Source: Bostrychus sinensis
Lineage: Eukaryota; Chordata; Actinopteri; Gobiiformes; Eleotridae
NCBI GenBank assembly: GCA_020698575.1
Contig: CM036243.1
Location: 25,589,403-25,653,402 of the forward strand
Direction: 5' to 3'
Length of the DNA: 64,000 nt
Shown here: piece after piece, positions 32,690-42,425 of the stretch
How the letters are laid out: every line of letters begins with the position of its first letter
Position numbering within the stretch: position 1 is the first letter of the stretch
Notes under the pieces: generated by a model
Databases searched by the model: none
What the model was told of the DNA's origin: nothing
What the model saw: the letters and a program-made list of their open reading frames with translations, nothing else
Position numbers and translations under genes: made by a program

Positions 32690-33179
32690 TACATCAATCA
32701 GGCATAACATTATGACCACTGACTGGTGAAGTGAAGAACATATATTCTCTTCATCATGGCACCTGTTAGTGGGTGGGATATTTTAGGCAGCAAGTGAACA
32801 TTGGGTCCTCAAAGTTGATGTGATGTGTTAGAGGCAGGAAAAAATGGGCAAGCCTAAGGATTTGAGTGAGAGCCAAATTGTGAAAGCTAGACAACTGGGT
32901 CAGAGCACCTCCAAAACTGCAGCTCTCGTGGAGTGGTCAGTATCTGTCAAAAGGAATAAACAGTTGTGCACACATGTGACAGCTGATACGTGTGTAAAGT
33001 GAGGACTGGCTCGTGTGGTGTGATCCAACATACAAGCTATACTCAAAATGCTGAAGTAGTTCATGCTGGTTCTGAAAGGGGTTAGAATACACAGTGCATC
33101 AGTTTGTTGCTCATGGGCTTGCATATTAGGCAGTCCCAACAATAGACAGGTGGTCATAATCTTGTGCCTGAATGGTGTA
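32690..33179 (+). mobile_element. Internally deleted Tc1-like transposon with both inverted repeats
   Basis: The left terminus (from TA at 32690) reads ACATCAATCAGGCATAACAT. The right end reverse-complements to ACACCATTCAGGCACAAGAT and finishes at TA 33178-33179. TA borders are the Tc1/mariner target duplication. Inside, from ATG 32848, the frame reads MGKPKDLSES, QIVKARQLGQ and STSKTAALVEW, the N-terminal helix-turn-helix. About 1.1 kb is missing compared with the 1.6-kb family length as I recall it, including all catalytic residues, so the copy is dead. Confidence 0.9.
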
Positions 33180-33219
33180 GAAAAAAAACAAAAACAAAAA
33201 CAAAAAACAAAAAAAACAA
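33180..33219 (+). repeat. A-rich (AAAAAC)n tract
   Basis: Imperfect CAAAAA units lie directly beside the Tc1 right end. Confidence 0.8.
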
Positions 33220-33370
33220 GCTGGGGTCAGTTGTGGCTCCAGTTGCGTCTACATAAAGACATGTTTACGCAATGCTTTACAATATAGTAATATGTTGCTA
33301 TGATATCCATGAGACAGGTTGCCACATTGAGCTTTAAATACATCTGACATCTGTGTTTCTCCATGTGTAG

Positions 33371-33478
33371 GTTGCATCAGCAGTCAACACCAGTGGAGTT
33401 GTCAAACAAAATGAGACAGCTTATGACATGTCAACAGTCACAATAGGAGCTGATGGACAGCTGAAGGGTTTCTTCTGA
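33371..33478 (+). CDS. Candidate terminal coding exon (35 codons), unidentified
   Basis: An acceptor-like 'tgtgtttctccatgtgtag' ends at 33370. From 33371 a frame of 35 codons reads VASAVNTSGVVKQNETAYDM (first 20), then runs on to end GQLKGFF and TGA at 33476-33478. The residue mix is protein-like, but 35 open codons are expected by chance fairly often. I do not recognise the sequence, and no matching upstream exon or nearby AATAAA was found. It could be the last exon of a gene whose body lies elsewhere, or nothing. Confidence 0.2.
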   Translation, partial: VASAVNTSGVVKQNETAYDMSTVTIGADGQLKGFF

Positions 33479-34449
33479 GCAGAGGAGAGAAAGGACACAA
33501 CAGAGCCCCATCCCCTGACAGTTGCACACTGTCATGTATACTATACATATATAAAATCAGCCTTTCCCAAATGCCCTGCATGATTTACCATCATATGAAG
33601 CAGAATCAGTGTGGAGCCAGAGGCAGGGTGTCCTAATCTCCATCAAACCTTTTCTGGCGTCATGCTCTCTGACTTTCTGGTTGCTGCTCAGAAATGTGAT
33701 AATCCCACTTTGCACCCTCCCAAAATAGATTTCTGTTCGGGTCTAATGGTGTGCCTTTGGACAGAATATGTGTGGGTTATTTCAGGCTCTTCTCTGTCTT
33801 GTAAACATTCAAATGTAAATTATGATCGGGCTGCTGAATTGATTACTGTCTCAGCTTCCTGCCCTTTATGATTTAGTTCACTCATTTTGTCTTCCATGGT
33901 TATAGTTTTTATCTGAATCTGTGTGAATGTGTCTGTCTGTGTTTGTGCGTAAGCTCCAGTCTCCTCCTCTCTGGGTGCCTGTCTCCTCTCTGACACACAG
34001 ATCAATGCTACACCTCCCGTGAGTCTTGGTCCAGTCCGGCTGTCACCACATAGACCTCTGGGGCGTCGCACTGAAGGACGTCTTCATAATGTGGCCGTAC
34101 TTTGACCTTCAAGGTCAGGAGTCAAGCTCGCTTAAGCCAATGCCAGTTAATCAGAAAGTGTATTGATCACTGGGGCCCTGCACATTCTGGGAATACAACT
34201 GTTTGTCTTTCCAAATCAGTCCAAACCAAAGCCTCCTTTCCATTAAGGGCTACAGTACAAGGAAGTTTGGCATTGTTTGGAAGAGAAACCTTTAAGGTGA
34301 CATTACACAAACCCCATACAGAACTTTCTATGTAAGGTTAGATTAAAAATTAACTGGAGAATTAGATGACATAAAAATAATCTGGCATGTTTTACCTTTT
34401 TTGTGCTTGGGACAGCTTTTTAAATATTTTTTTTCTATTCTAATAATTA
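33479..34449. other. Unique sequence, nothing recognised
   Basis: If the preceding candidate exon were real, this would be its 3' untranslated region. I see no clear polyadenylation signal in the first few hundred bases. Frames 33611-33871 (+) and 33820-34071 (-) have no motif. Confidence 0.35.
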
Positions 34450-34451
34450 AT

Positions 34452-34538
34452 CCAGCCACAGGCATCACAAGCCAACACTCTTTGTGCCTGTCCCAATCCT
34501 GGATAAATAGAGAAAGCTGTGTCAGGAAGGGCATCCAT
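34452..34538 (-). repeat. Dispersed repeat family Z, reverse-orientation fragment
   Basis: 'cagccacaggcatcacaagc', 'gtgcctgtcccaatcctgga' and 'gtgtcaggaagggcatccat' are the reverse complement of the family's 3' half. Confidence 0.65.
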
Positions 34539-35499
34539 TGTAAATTCTATGCCAAATTAATATGTGACTCACTGCACACTAGGGGGCGGATTATGGTGTT
34601 TGTGATAACGCCTGAACAGAAAGAATATGATTCTATACAAAGAATGTAAGTCTCAAAATAACCTGGAATCACTTAATTGAACACAGTAAAATAAAAATCA
34701 TAACCAGTAATAAATTCTTCAGCAATCTAAGCTGCAGTAGCTCGTCTGTTGGACCGGACCTCACAGGCCAGCCTTCACTCCACATCATCTGTCGGCATTT
34801 CATCACTGTTCCTTCCTTGACCACATTTGATAGATACTGACCGCTGCAGACCGGGAACCCTCCACAAGACCCAGTCATCTAGCCACTATAATTTGGTCCT
34901 CCTCAAACTCTCCCAAATCCTTATGCTTGCTCGTTTTAACACCTCAACTGAAGACAAAATGAGATCTGTGTACTGTCTCATATCAAACAAATCCCCACAA
35001 TATTGTTTAGTAGTCCCACATCCAACTAAACAATACCATATCATTACTGGTTGGTGTAATAGGGGCTTACATACGGCTACAGCTCTGAACACATCATGCA
35101 GGTGAAAGGCTGTACACCACCCTCCTCTGCACCTCCACCTGCTTGTATGAGCCTTGTGAGGAAATCTTTAATGAGGGAGCTGGCGCTGGTGCTCGTGAAA
35201 TGATTTAAATTTCAAATGCATGAGGTGATTATGCCAGTGAATTAGCCCAGTGACTTATTGTAGAATAATTTAGCTCAGTCAGGCAGAATGGAGACAGCTA
35301 ATGTCTATGGAGACCTCTCGGCAGACTCGGGGAATGTATGGGTGGGTTAGATGGGTAGGGGGCACTAGAAGGGCAGAAGAGGCATATAATAGAATAGCAG
35401 AAGAATTAGAGAGGTGGTTATTGTTTACACAGACTATACAAAAGTGAAAGAATGGGGAGGAACAGTCAATGTGTGGTGCATGGAGAAAGCCAGGATGGA
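34539..35499. other. Unique sequence; 35130-35290 candidate conserved noncoding element
   Basis: 'gaaatgatttaaatttcaaa', 'tgcatgaggtgattatgcca' and 'gtgaattagcccagtgactt' form a compact, repeat-free, enhancer-like block. The 133-codon minus frame at 35279-35680 lies mostly over a purine-rich tract and has no motif. Confidence 0.35.
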
Positions 35500-35760
35500 T
35501 GTGAGAGCAAACGGGAATGGCAGAGCGAAAAGATGAACAGAAGGACTGGGGCAGAATCAATGGAGAGGTGGTAATTGCCTGGCAGACAGGAATGGATAGA
35601 CACAAGAAAGCAATGGAAAGCATGCAGAACAGAAGCAATGAGGAAATGAAAAGGGAAAGAGACAAAGCAGCGAAAAACACAGAGAAGAAAGACGATGGTG
35701 GTAGACGGTGGTGCTCTTTGGTTCAAACGAAGGTGGGAACGCTGGACAGGTAAGAGACAG
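35500..35760 (+). repeat. Purine-rich low-complexity tract
   Basis: The G+A bias on the plus strand suppresses stop codons and creates open frames on both strands (78, 133 and 86 codons) of biased, charged composition. No domain is recognised, so the frames are best read as composition artefacts. Confidence 0.6.
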
Positions 35761-36321
35761 AACTAAAGAGATGGAGAAGAGTATGTGTTATGTGTAGTAT
35801 GACCACAAATGATACTGCATGAAGAGGAAGAAGCAGTCGGGGTTACATTTCTGTGTACTGTATGTTTACATGAGATATGTGTTTCATCGTAAAAAGGTAT
35901 TTGTAAAAAGTCCATTAACGATGCATTCAAAAGAACACACAGGTCAAGCCCCATAAATGAGTCTGATGAAGTTAACTGGTTCTAACATCATGTCCTCTTT
36001 TTTAGACACTTAATGTAGCTACCTTTGTAATGAAGTGGATCTTTTAACGACACAAACACTGGGTACAACCCATATAGAATAACTCATCTACTTTGTATAT
36101 GTCACATATATATTATGTTGGCTCTGTGTCTTTGTGTCCTTGTGTCTCTCCAGTTGCTTCTCTATTTATTTGATAATGTATTTACAACTGATGAATACTC
36201 ATTCCAGTACGAAAAATCTGAATGTCATAAGAGTTTTATGGCTATATATTGATATGTTTAATTACATAACAAGCAAACATTAGCAATATCAAAGTACCCA
36301 ATGACTGTACTGTAGTAAACG
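35761..36321. other. Unique sequence, nothing recognised
   Basis: No repeat or coding signal was seen. Confidence 0.4.
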
Positions 36322-36360
36322 TACTACTACTACTACTACTACTACTACTGCTACTACTAC
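36322..36360 (+). repeat. (ACT)n microsatellite
   Basis: About 12 ACT units with one CTG interruption. Confidence 0.9.
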
Positions 36361-37354
36361 AGATCTGCAGGTTATATGGTGACTGCATCTTCCTATAAGT
36401 CGCTAGACATGCACAATACATTACATAACTTAAAAGTATAGCTTATGCACAAACACAAAATGGCCCAATGAAAAGAAAATTAATTTTAAATGGCCAACAA
36501 ATAAAAAGTTAATTCATACTGCAGCTAGATATTTTACTCCTTTACAACTTAGTATATTATGCCATAGTATAATACTCCTATAGCCTCAGATGTTTGATAC
36601 AATACAGTAGAGTGCATAAGTTGGAGTGCCCCTTTTATGTGACCAAAGTAGCCAGCCCCTCCACAGCTCCCATAAGCCACTCACACACAGTATATTATGT
36701 TCAGCTGTCAGGTCAATTATTTGCGATTAATCATCTGATTGATGTGGCAAACATGTTTCTGCTTACAAGCAAATAATGGATCAATCAGGGACAGGAGAGA
36801 GATCATTTAGAAACACAGGAGAAGCCATAAATTAACTACGATTGCCTAACACATGATTAATGTTCCCCTGTACATAGGCCTAATGTGATTCATCTGTGTT
36901 TTATATGTAATTGGTCTATATGAAGGAGGGATGCATTAGAAAGGTGCAGCCTGGCTACGGGACGTCCAGGCTGGGGGTGGTAAGGGAAGGTCAGGCTTCT
37001 AGGATCACACGTAAGTAGATTTTGAGTTTTTCAAGTTCAGCTTTAAAAGTAAATAAAAAGCTATTCTGACTGAATTTTAATGGCCTCGTGGTAATTATTA
37101 GATCAGAAAACATAATTTCTTTCTGTTTTTCACCAGTGCCACAGCTTGTCAATACAAGAATAATGAGTTTACTGCAAATCAATTTCCATTAACACTTTAG
37201 AAAAAGGACATTCATGAATTAAATTTTTTATGTTTTACTGTGAGTGTCTGTGCCACAAATTCGGAGTGTAAATAAACATGTGAGCCAAATTATTATTATT
37301 TTATTTTATTATTATTATATTTTACTCTTTATTTGACAAATTATAGTTTATCAA
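36361..37354. other. Unique stretch; 36690-36900 candidate conserved noncoding element
   Basis: 'gcgattaatcatctgattga', 'ttacaagcaaataatggatc' and 'acatgattaatgttcccctg' put several GATTA/ATTAAT words in a repeat-free block. An ATT-rich patch lies at about 37290-37325. Confidence 0.35.
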
Positions 37355-37715
37355 AGGTGGAAGAAGTATTCCATCACAACAAAATATCTAAAAAGCAGTC
37401 ATCTGGACTTGGTTACTCAAGAACTAAAGCAATATTACTCAAGTAGAAGCAAAAGTACTCAACAAAACTGTTACTTGTGTAAAGTTATGAATTGTTACAT
37501 TTATTTAGAAAGTATTTACTGCTTACTTACCGCTGCTGCTACAACTACCACAACTACTGTTATGACTAAGTACTTCTACTACCACCACTACTAATATTTC
37601 AATTACTACTAGTACAACTGTTACTACTGCTACTATTCTTATTTCTAGTGCTATTACTACTAGGAATCCTACACTCTCACTGCTACTACCACACCCACTA
37701 CTCTTATTTACTCAT
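37355..37715 (+). repeat. Dispersed 'ggtggaagaagtattc' repeat with internal (ACT)n tract
   Basis: 'aggtggaagaagtattccat', 'gcaaaagtactcaacaaaac' and 'tgttacttgtgtaaag' are followed by degenerate CTACTAC repeats at 37525-37715. The reverse-oriented copy at 59960-60275 also carries GTAGTA-type repeats, so the trinucleotide tract is part of the repeat. Confidence 0.7.
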
Positions 37716-37718
37716 GAA

Positions 37719-37722
<4 letters not shown>

Positions 37723-37752
<30 letters not shown>
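37723..37752 (+). repeat. (A)30 homopolymer
   Basis: About 30 consecutive A residues follow the preceding repeat. Confidence 0.95.
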
Positions 37753-37757
<5 letters not shown>

Positions 37758-38184
37758 CATCTTTCACCTCTGTAGTGTTGGTATCTCATAATTAAAGACA
37801 TTTTAAAAGATGAAGCTTGCCTTTGTCCTGCACACAGAGAGGAAAAGTTGGCTGGTTTGGATATTGTGGCTCTTCAATCATTAATCTACAACCTCCACTA
37901 CATAACTTTTTGTCTTGAGTCAGCACTGTCCTTGCTCTGCCCTCCTCCCTCTCAGTGGGTCCAGTTTATGCCTACACACTTCTTTAACACGGCGTGCCTC
38001 CCTCATAACACCGTTTAGCCCGAGGTGAGACAAGTGTGTGTTTTTTTTAGGTTGTTTGCTGTCTAGTTTGCTGACAATATGACATTTGTTTTGCTGTTGC
38101 TTGTTTTGCACTTGAGCATGTAGAGTCAGGGCTGTGTAGGATCAACCTTGATGGCTACATACACTTCAGAATCACAACAATGAC
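37753..38184. other. Unique sequence, nothing recognised
   Basis: No repeat or coding signal was seen. Confidence 0.4.
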
Positions 38185-38430
38185 ACTGTAGGTAGGAAGG
38201 GGCGCAGGGTTTGGATTCCCAGGCCGGCTACTTCATGGTCACTCAGAGTGGAGTCTGCCTTGTCCTTCTTGTCCATGAACTCTCTCTGCAGCTTTCCTCC
38301 AACTCTCTAAAGATGTGCATGTTGACTTTACATTTTTAATTGTTAATGGTTGTTTGTCAGTGTATTTCTGCAAGTTTCAGCCAGGCGACTAACTGGCCAT
38401 TGCCCAGGGTGTGTCCCACCTAAGGCCCAT
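38185..38430 (+). repeat. SINE-like repeat, diverged copy (same family as 565-800)
   Basis: 'gcagggtttggattcccagg', 'gtggagtctgccttgtcctt', 'cagctttcctccaactctc' and 'ggcgactaactggccattgc' are followed by 'cagggtgtgtcccacctaag'. Head, body and tail are in the canonical order. Confidence 0.65.
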
Positions 38431-38882
38431 GAAAGATTTACCTGACCAGACAAAAGGCATTACTGTACACATTATGGTGTAAAATCTATATTGCACCACT
38501 GATTTATTTGAGTTGGGGTATACCCTAAATGATTGCTGCAGGGAAGACAGTTGCGGGGCAAACATTTGGAGTTACTGACATCCATTCACTTTACACTTAC
38601 TTATGCATATATGTTTTTGAACATAAAGGGGCTGTATTATGCTTTTATTTATATTTTTCACCTAATCTTGGTCATCTCCAAAACAGCACTGCACATTTTA
38701 CAACCATTAAAAATATCTAGCTAAAAAAAAACTTTTTAATAAGTACTTTACTGGAGCCATAAAGAAGCAGGTGAAGAGACCAGCAGAGGGCAGCAGTGTG
38801 CAGAGTGTTGCAGTCTTGTATACATAATCAAAGGAAAAGAGCTGTTTATTCCCTTAAACTTTTTTGTGTGATGCCATTTTCT
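38431..38882. other. Unique sequence; possible edge of a 'gtattatgctt' MITE
   Basis: 'gggctgtattatgctttt' at about 38629 resembles the end of the MITE family at 53683-54189, and 'acattataacatggtagaaa' near 39120 resembles its other end. If so, 38629-39170 is one more diverged copy. Confidence 0.35.
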
Positions 38883-38883
38883 A

Positions 38884-38884
<1 letters not shown>

Positions 38885-38913
<29 letters not shown>
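38885..38913 (+). repeat. (A)29 homopolymer
   Basis: About 29 consecutive A residues. Confidence 0.95.
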
Positions 38914-38916
<3 letters not shown>

Positions 38917-39179
38917 GTGAGGACTCAGAGGAAACAGAACTGTACACCATTTTTTTGATAAATGAATGAGAGCAGACTGGATGAAGAGGGCTTTTTGATT
39001 GGGTAGTGCTTCCTGGAGTGGGTTGGGGTTCATGGGAGGGGCCAATGTTTGTGGAACTGAGCATTTTGAGACCTCTGAACGGCCAGAGAATAGAGGTTTA
39101 TTTTTGATGAGGGAAGAACATTATAACATGGTAGAAAGCTCAGAAACTACAACTACATGTGATTTAACAGAATAAAAAA

Positions 39180-40352
39180 AATACAGTCTTACAGCCTGCT
39201 GGGTATATTGGGAGACATGCAGACTCTTGGGCCAATCTGACAGTAGTTTATTAAACTCGCGTTTGTCAGTGAATGTTGTCCTCACCTCTAAATTCCTCTT
39301 ATTTATTTTGAAGTGCACCGCTGCATGCACTGATGAATGTGAATGCAATAAACTTTTGCAGACTTTGCATCATCTGTTAACTTTCCATCAATAAATATAC
39401 GAGCTCTAAAGAAGAAGGCAAAAGTTTAATTTGAAGAATTTCTTTTAATAAAATCACGTTTGCTGATCACGGCTGAGATAAGCATTAATGGAGCATCATT
39501 ATCACCATTTTCATCTTTTGGGAATTGAGACAGAGAGGGAATGACAGCTAATTGCAGAGCAGTGCATCTGAATATCTGCAATGTCTGTCACAAAAAAAGG
39601 AAGCTTCACCACACACACACTCTTATAAGAGACTTGGTATTTGGAAAAGAGGGCTGTCGTCATGCCTATGTGGCGTTCTTATGGTATACCACCCCAGGTT
39701 TAGTAGCTCTTGTACTGTAGAAAAGCTTTGAAGTCCTGTATCCCATGGTCCACCTGTGTCACACCATACCTTTCAATTTATTCCCCATTCTTCCTCAAAC
39801 CACCTCATTTTCTACGTCTTTTTAACCCCTTTGCTTTTATAACTCTTTCTAAATTTGAACCCCTTTGTTAAAACTACATCAAAATAACAAAGAATGACAA
39901 AAAAACGCCTGTTCTGTAATTCCAAATCCCACAGTGCCCCCAAGTGGTTGGCAATGCCATAACATCTATCAGTGCAGAAGGTAGTATACATGTGTTTTAT
40001 ATGCATTTAGGTGGGTGAAAGGATGCTGATGGATGTGTAGAGTCAAAAATGAAGGTTAGCAGTTGAAAGTGTAGCTCTGAATGAAAGGACTGCATATTAA
40101 AGAGACTTGTGCTGTAAAAAGGGAAAGAGAAAAAGAGCTGAGGGGCTGTAAGACCAGTTAAATGAAAAGAAAATCAAGACATTGTATAAACATGAAAAAT
40201 GCAGTTCTATTTAGGTAGTTGTCAGTCTCAGACATGGTGCAGTGAAAGGTCTTGGCTGTGTCAACATGTTAAGATCAATAAGAAAATCTTGAGCTTTTTC
40301 ATTCATTTCCATGTATTCAACTAGGGGTTTAATTTGTGCACATTTTCTAAAC
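39180..40352. other. Unique stretch; 39400-39610 candidate conserved noncoding element
   Basis: 'gataagcattaatggagcat', 'cattatcaccattttcatc' and 'gacagctaattgcagagcag' occur in repeat-free sequence. No gene is seen. Confidence 0.35.
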
Positions 40353-40669
40353 CAGTGGTTCTCAAACTGTGGAATGGGTACCACTGGTTGTACACAGGCT
40401 TTTGCAGTTTAAGCCCTGGTTTATCTTACTTTAGAGCTGGTTTTATTAGTCTTGCTTTGGTTCTTGTACTGGTTTAGTCTTGGTTTAATCTATAATTTAG
40501 ACCTGTATTAGACCTGCCTTTGTTCTGGTTAAGACCCAGTTTAGTTTTTGTTAAGTTCCCATTTTTAAACCTATTTTTCCCCTTGGTTTAGATCTGAGTT
40601 AGTCAAGATACATTCATTTCATTCTTTTAGAGATGGTATTTGGATTGTGAGGTGGTTTGAAAACCACTG
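40353..40669. mobile_element. hAT MITE with degenerate internal tandem repeats
   Basis: It starts CAGTGGTTCTCAAACTGTGG and ends 'ggtttgaaaaccactg', whose reverse complement is CAGTGGTTTTCAAACC. Flanks 'ttctaaac' (40345-40352) and 'atctaaaa' (40670-40677) agree at 6 of 8 positions, consistent with an eroded hAT 8-bp duplication. Between about 40430 and 40610 the interior is a decayed tandem array of units like 'ggtttagacctg' and 'tggtttagtctt'. There is no coding capacity. Confidence 0.8.
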
Positions 40670-40677
40670 ATCTAAAA

Positions 40678-41164
40678 CCATCCCATTGGGGCAGTGGTGC
40701 CACACGAGTAATGCCGAAAGCTCAATCCCTTGTTCCTATTATTGCTGTTATGGGAGATACATTGAGCCCCAACCTGCTCCTGGAGTCTGCCAATACTGAG
40801 CTGTGTTTGTGCGAGCTGTCGGCTAAATGAGACTCAGTGTAAAAGTGCGTTGAGTGCCTGAAGGAAGTGCTGCTATAAGTGAAGTGCTGAAGTGCTATAA
40901 GTGCAGTTCGTTTTACCATAGACACATTTTATTAGTCCTTGGTTTAACCCTATGAGGCATTTGGGTTTGGTTAACTCCACATTTCTGAATGACTGTATAG
41001 AAATGTGGCTGGAGACGATTATCTGTTTTGCATCATTACTGCGACATTAGGGTGAGATACACTGCAGGGTGCTTTGTATGGGACAGTTGCATTGTGGGGG
41101 AAAGGGATTAGGCTGGAAGACAAGATTGATGGCTTATGGGAACAAATAGCCTTTCTCTAGTGTG
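40678..41164. other. Unique sequence, nothing recognised
   Basis: No repeat or coding signal was seen. Confidence 0.4.
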
Positions 41165-41179
41165 CAATGCTTTGCATTC

Positions 41180-41275
41180 AGTCTAGGTTTTCTGCCAGAT
41201 GCCCTTTCTCAAACAACTCTCTCCATTTATCCAGGCTTGGGATGGGCAAAAAGAGCAAACTAGATCTTATTCTGT
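41180..41275 (+). repeat. Dispersed repeat family Z, partial copy
   Basis: 'tgccagatgccctttctcaa', 'tccatttatccaggcttggg' and 'atgggcaaaaagagcaaact'. Confidence 0.65.
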
Positions 41276-41304
41276 ACTTTCTGAAGGACGTTGTACTCAA
41301 CCAT

Positions 41305-41462
41305 TTCTTTTGGCTGCTCCCTTCAGGAAATCATTTAGGAGTTTGCAGTTAGCATTCGTTTTTACACAGCCCCTCTTGACCAAATCCTTGTCATTTATCT
41401 GGGCTTGGGCCTGGCAGAAAAGTAACCTTGTAACTGGTGTTTCCCAAGGTTGAGCCCCTGAT
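41305..41462 (+). repeat. Dispersed repeat family Z, second adjacent copy
   Basis: 'tttggctgctcccttcagga', 'tcttgaccaaatccttgtca' and 'tttatctgggcttgggcctg' are followed by 'ccttgtaactggtgtttccc'. The head is complete here but truncated in the copy 30 bases upstream. Two separate members therefore sit head to tail. Confidence 0.65.
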
Positions 41463-42020
41463 GTGTGCAAACCACCCCGCTCGTCTGTAGGCACAGCTAC
41501 AGGATATAACAAAATACTGGTTTTAGCTTGGTGTACATTTTTAAGATCCAATGTCAACATTTTTGTGACTATTACTGCATGCAGTATTGCATTATGCAGA
41601 GTGCTATAGTTGTGTACATGCTTCATCAAGTGTAGACCCCACTAACTTAACTGGACTCCTTGATCCGGATAGCTTCTGTTACTTAATGTAGGCTGGCTTA
41701 GATTTATCAATATCTGTACAATATCTGAAAGCTGAAAGTTTGAAGATGACAAAACTGCACTGAAATGTGTGAGCGCTATAATAAGCCCTTCAACAAGAAA
41801 ATAAACCTCGAGAACTTACTGAATTCATCAAAAGTTCAATAAAAACAATTAGACGCCTCGAAAAGACAAGACTCTCAAATGTTTCTTCTTAACAATACAC
41901 ATGAAATCTTCTCTGCTACTGTACTTCTTAACTGCCTTTGTGCATCTCAGCTTGTGTTCCTCCAAAGTAACCCCACTGCTTCCTGATTGGACGCATGGTA
42001 GGAGCAGGCATGATTGTTCC
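41463..42020. other. Unique sequence, nothing recognised
   Basis: No repeat or coding signal was seen. Confidence 0.4.
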
Positions 42021-42425
42021 TAACTGGGGGAGAAAAAGGAAAAAAAAGAGAGAGAGAGAAAGAGAAGCTGTCCCAGTGATGAGGGGGGAAAGGTACCTCC
42101 CCCTGAGAATCCCCAATGTCGGCGCGGGAGGTACCTCCACTCACACACATTCAAACTCTCTCACTCTCTCTCTCGCTCTCCCATCGTTCCCCTCACTCAC
42201 TACTGCCTTCTCTCCCCTCCTCTGTCTGTTTGTTGTGCTCCACCTCCCTGGGCTCTCGGAGTGCATTAATCAGTCAAGCCACAGCGCCACGGCTATTACT
42301 CATCTGGCCAGAATAAGAGAGTGAGAGAGAGGAGGGAGAGAGAAAGCAAAAAAAACAAAAAAAAAAAAAAAAGTGGGGAAAGAAAGACAGAGGAACAATG
42401 ACGGAGTGAGACGAGAAAGATATGC
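42021..42425. repeat. Alternating purine and pyrimidine tracts
   Basis: The plus strand is purine-rich at 42029-42066 (GA repeats), pyrimidine-rich at 42150-42240 (CT repeats) and purine-rich again at 42315-42420, with an A-run near 42356. The central piece holds the perfect 12-bp palindrome GGAGGTACCTCC (42127-42138) and the repeat-free 'gtgcattaatcagtcaagcc'. Such mirror-like GA/CT tracts can adopt triplex or hairpin forms in vitro. No function is claimed. Confidence 0.7.

Noticed and set aside
35279..35760. 133-, 86- and 78-codon frames near 35.5 kb
   Set aside because: The purine-rich tract removes stop codons on one strand and gives biased composition. No domain was seen.
36322..36360. 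CRISPR-like regular repeats
   Set aside because: These are trinucleotide microsatellite units without spacers. The DNA is eukaryotic.
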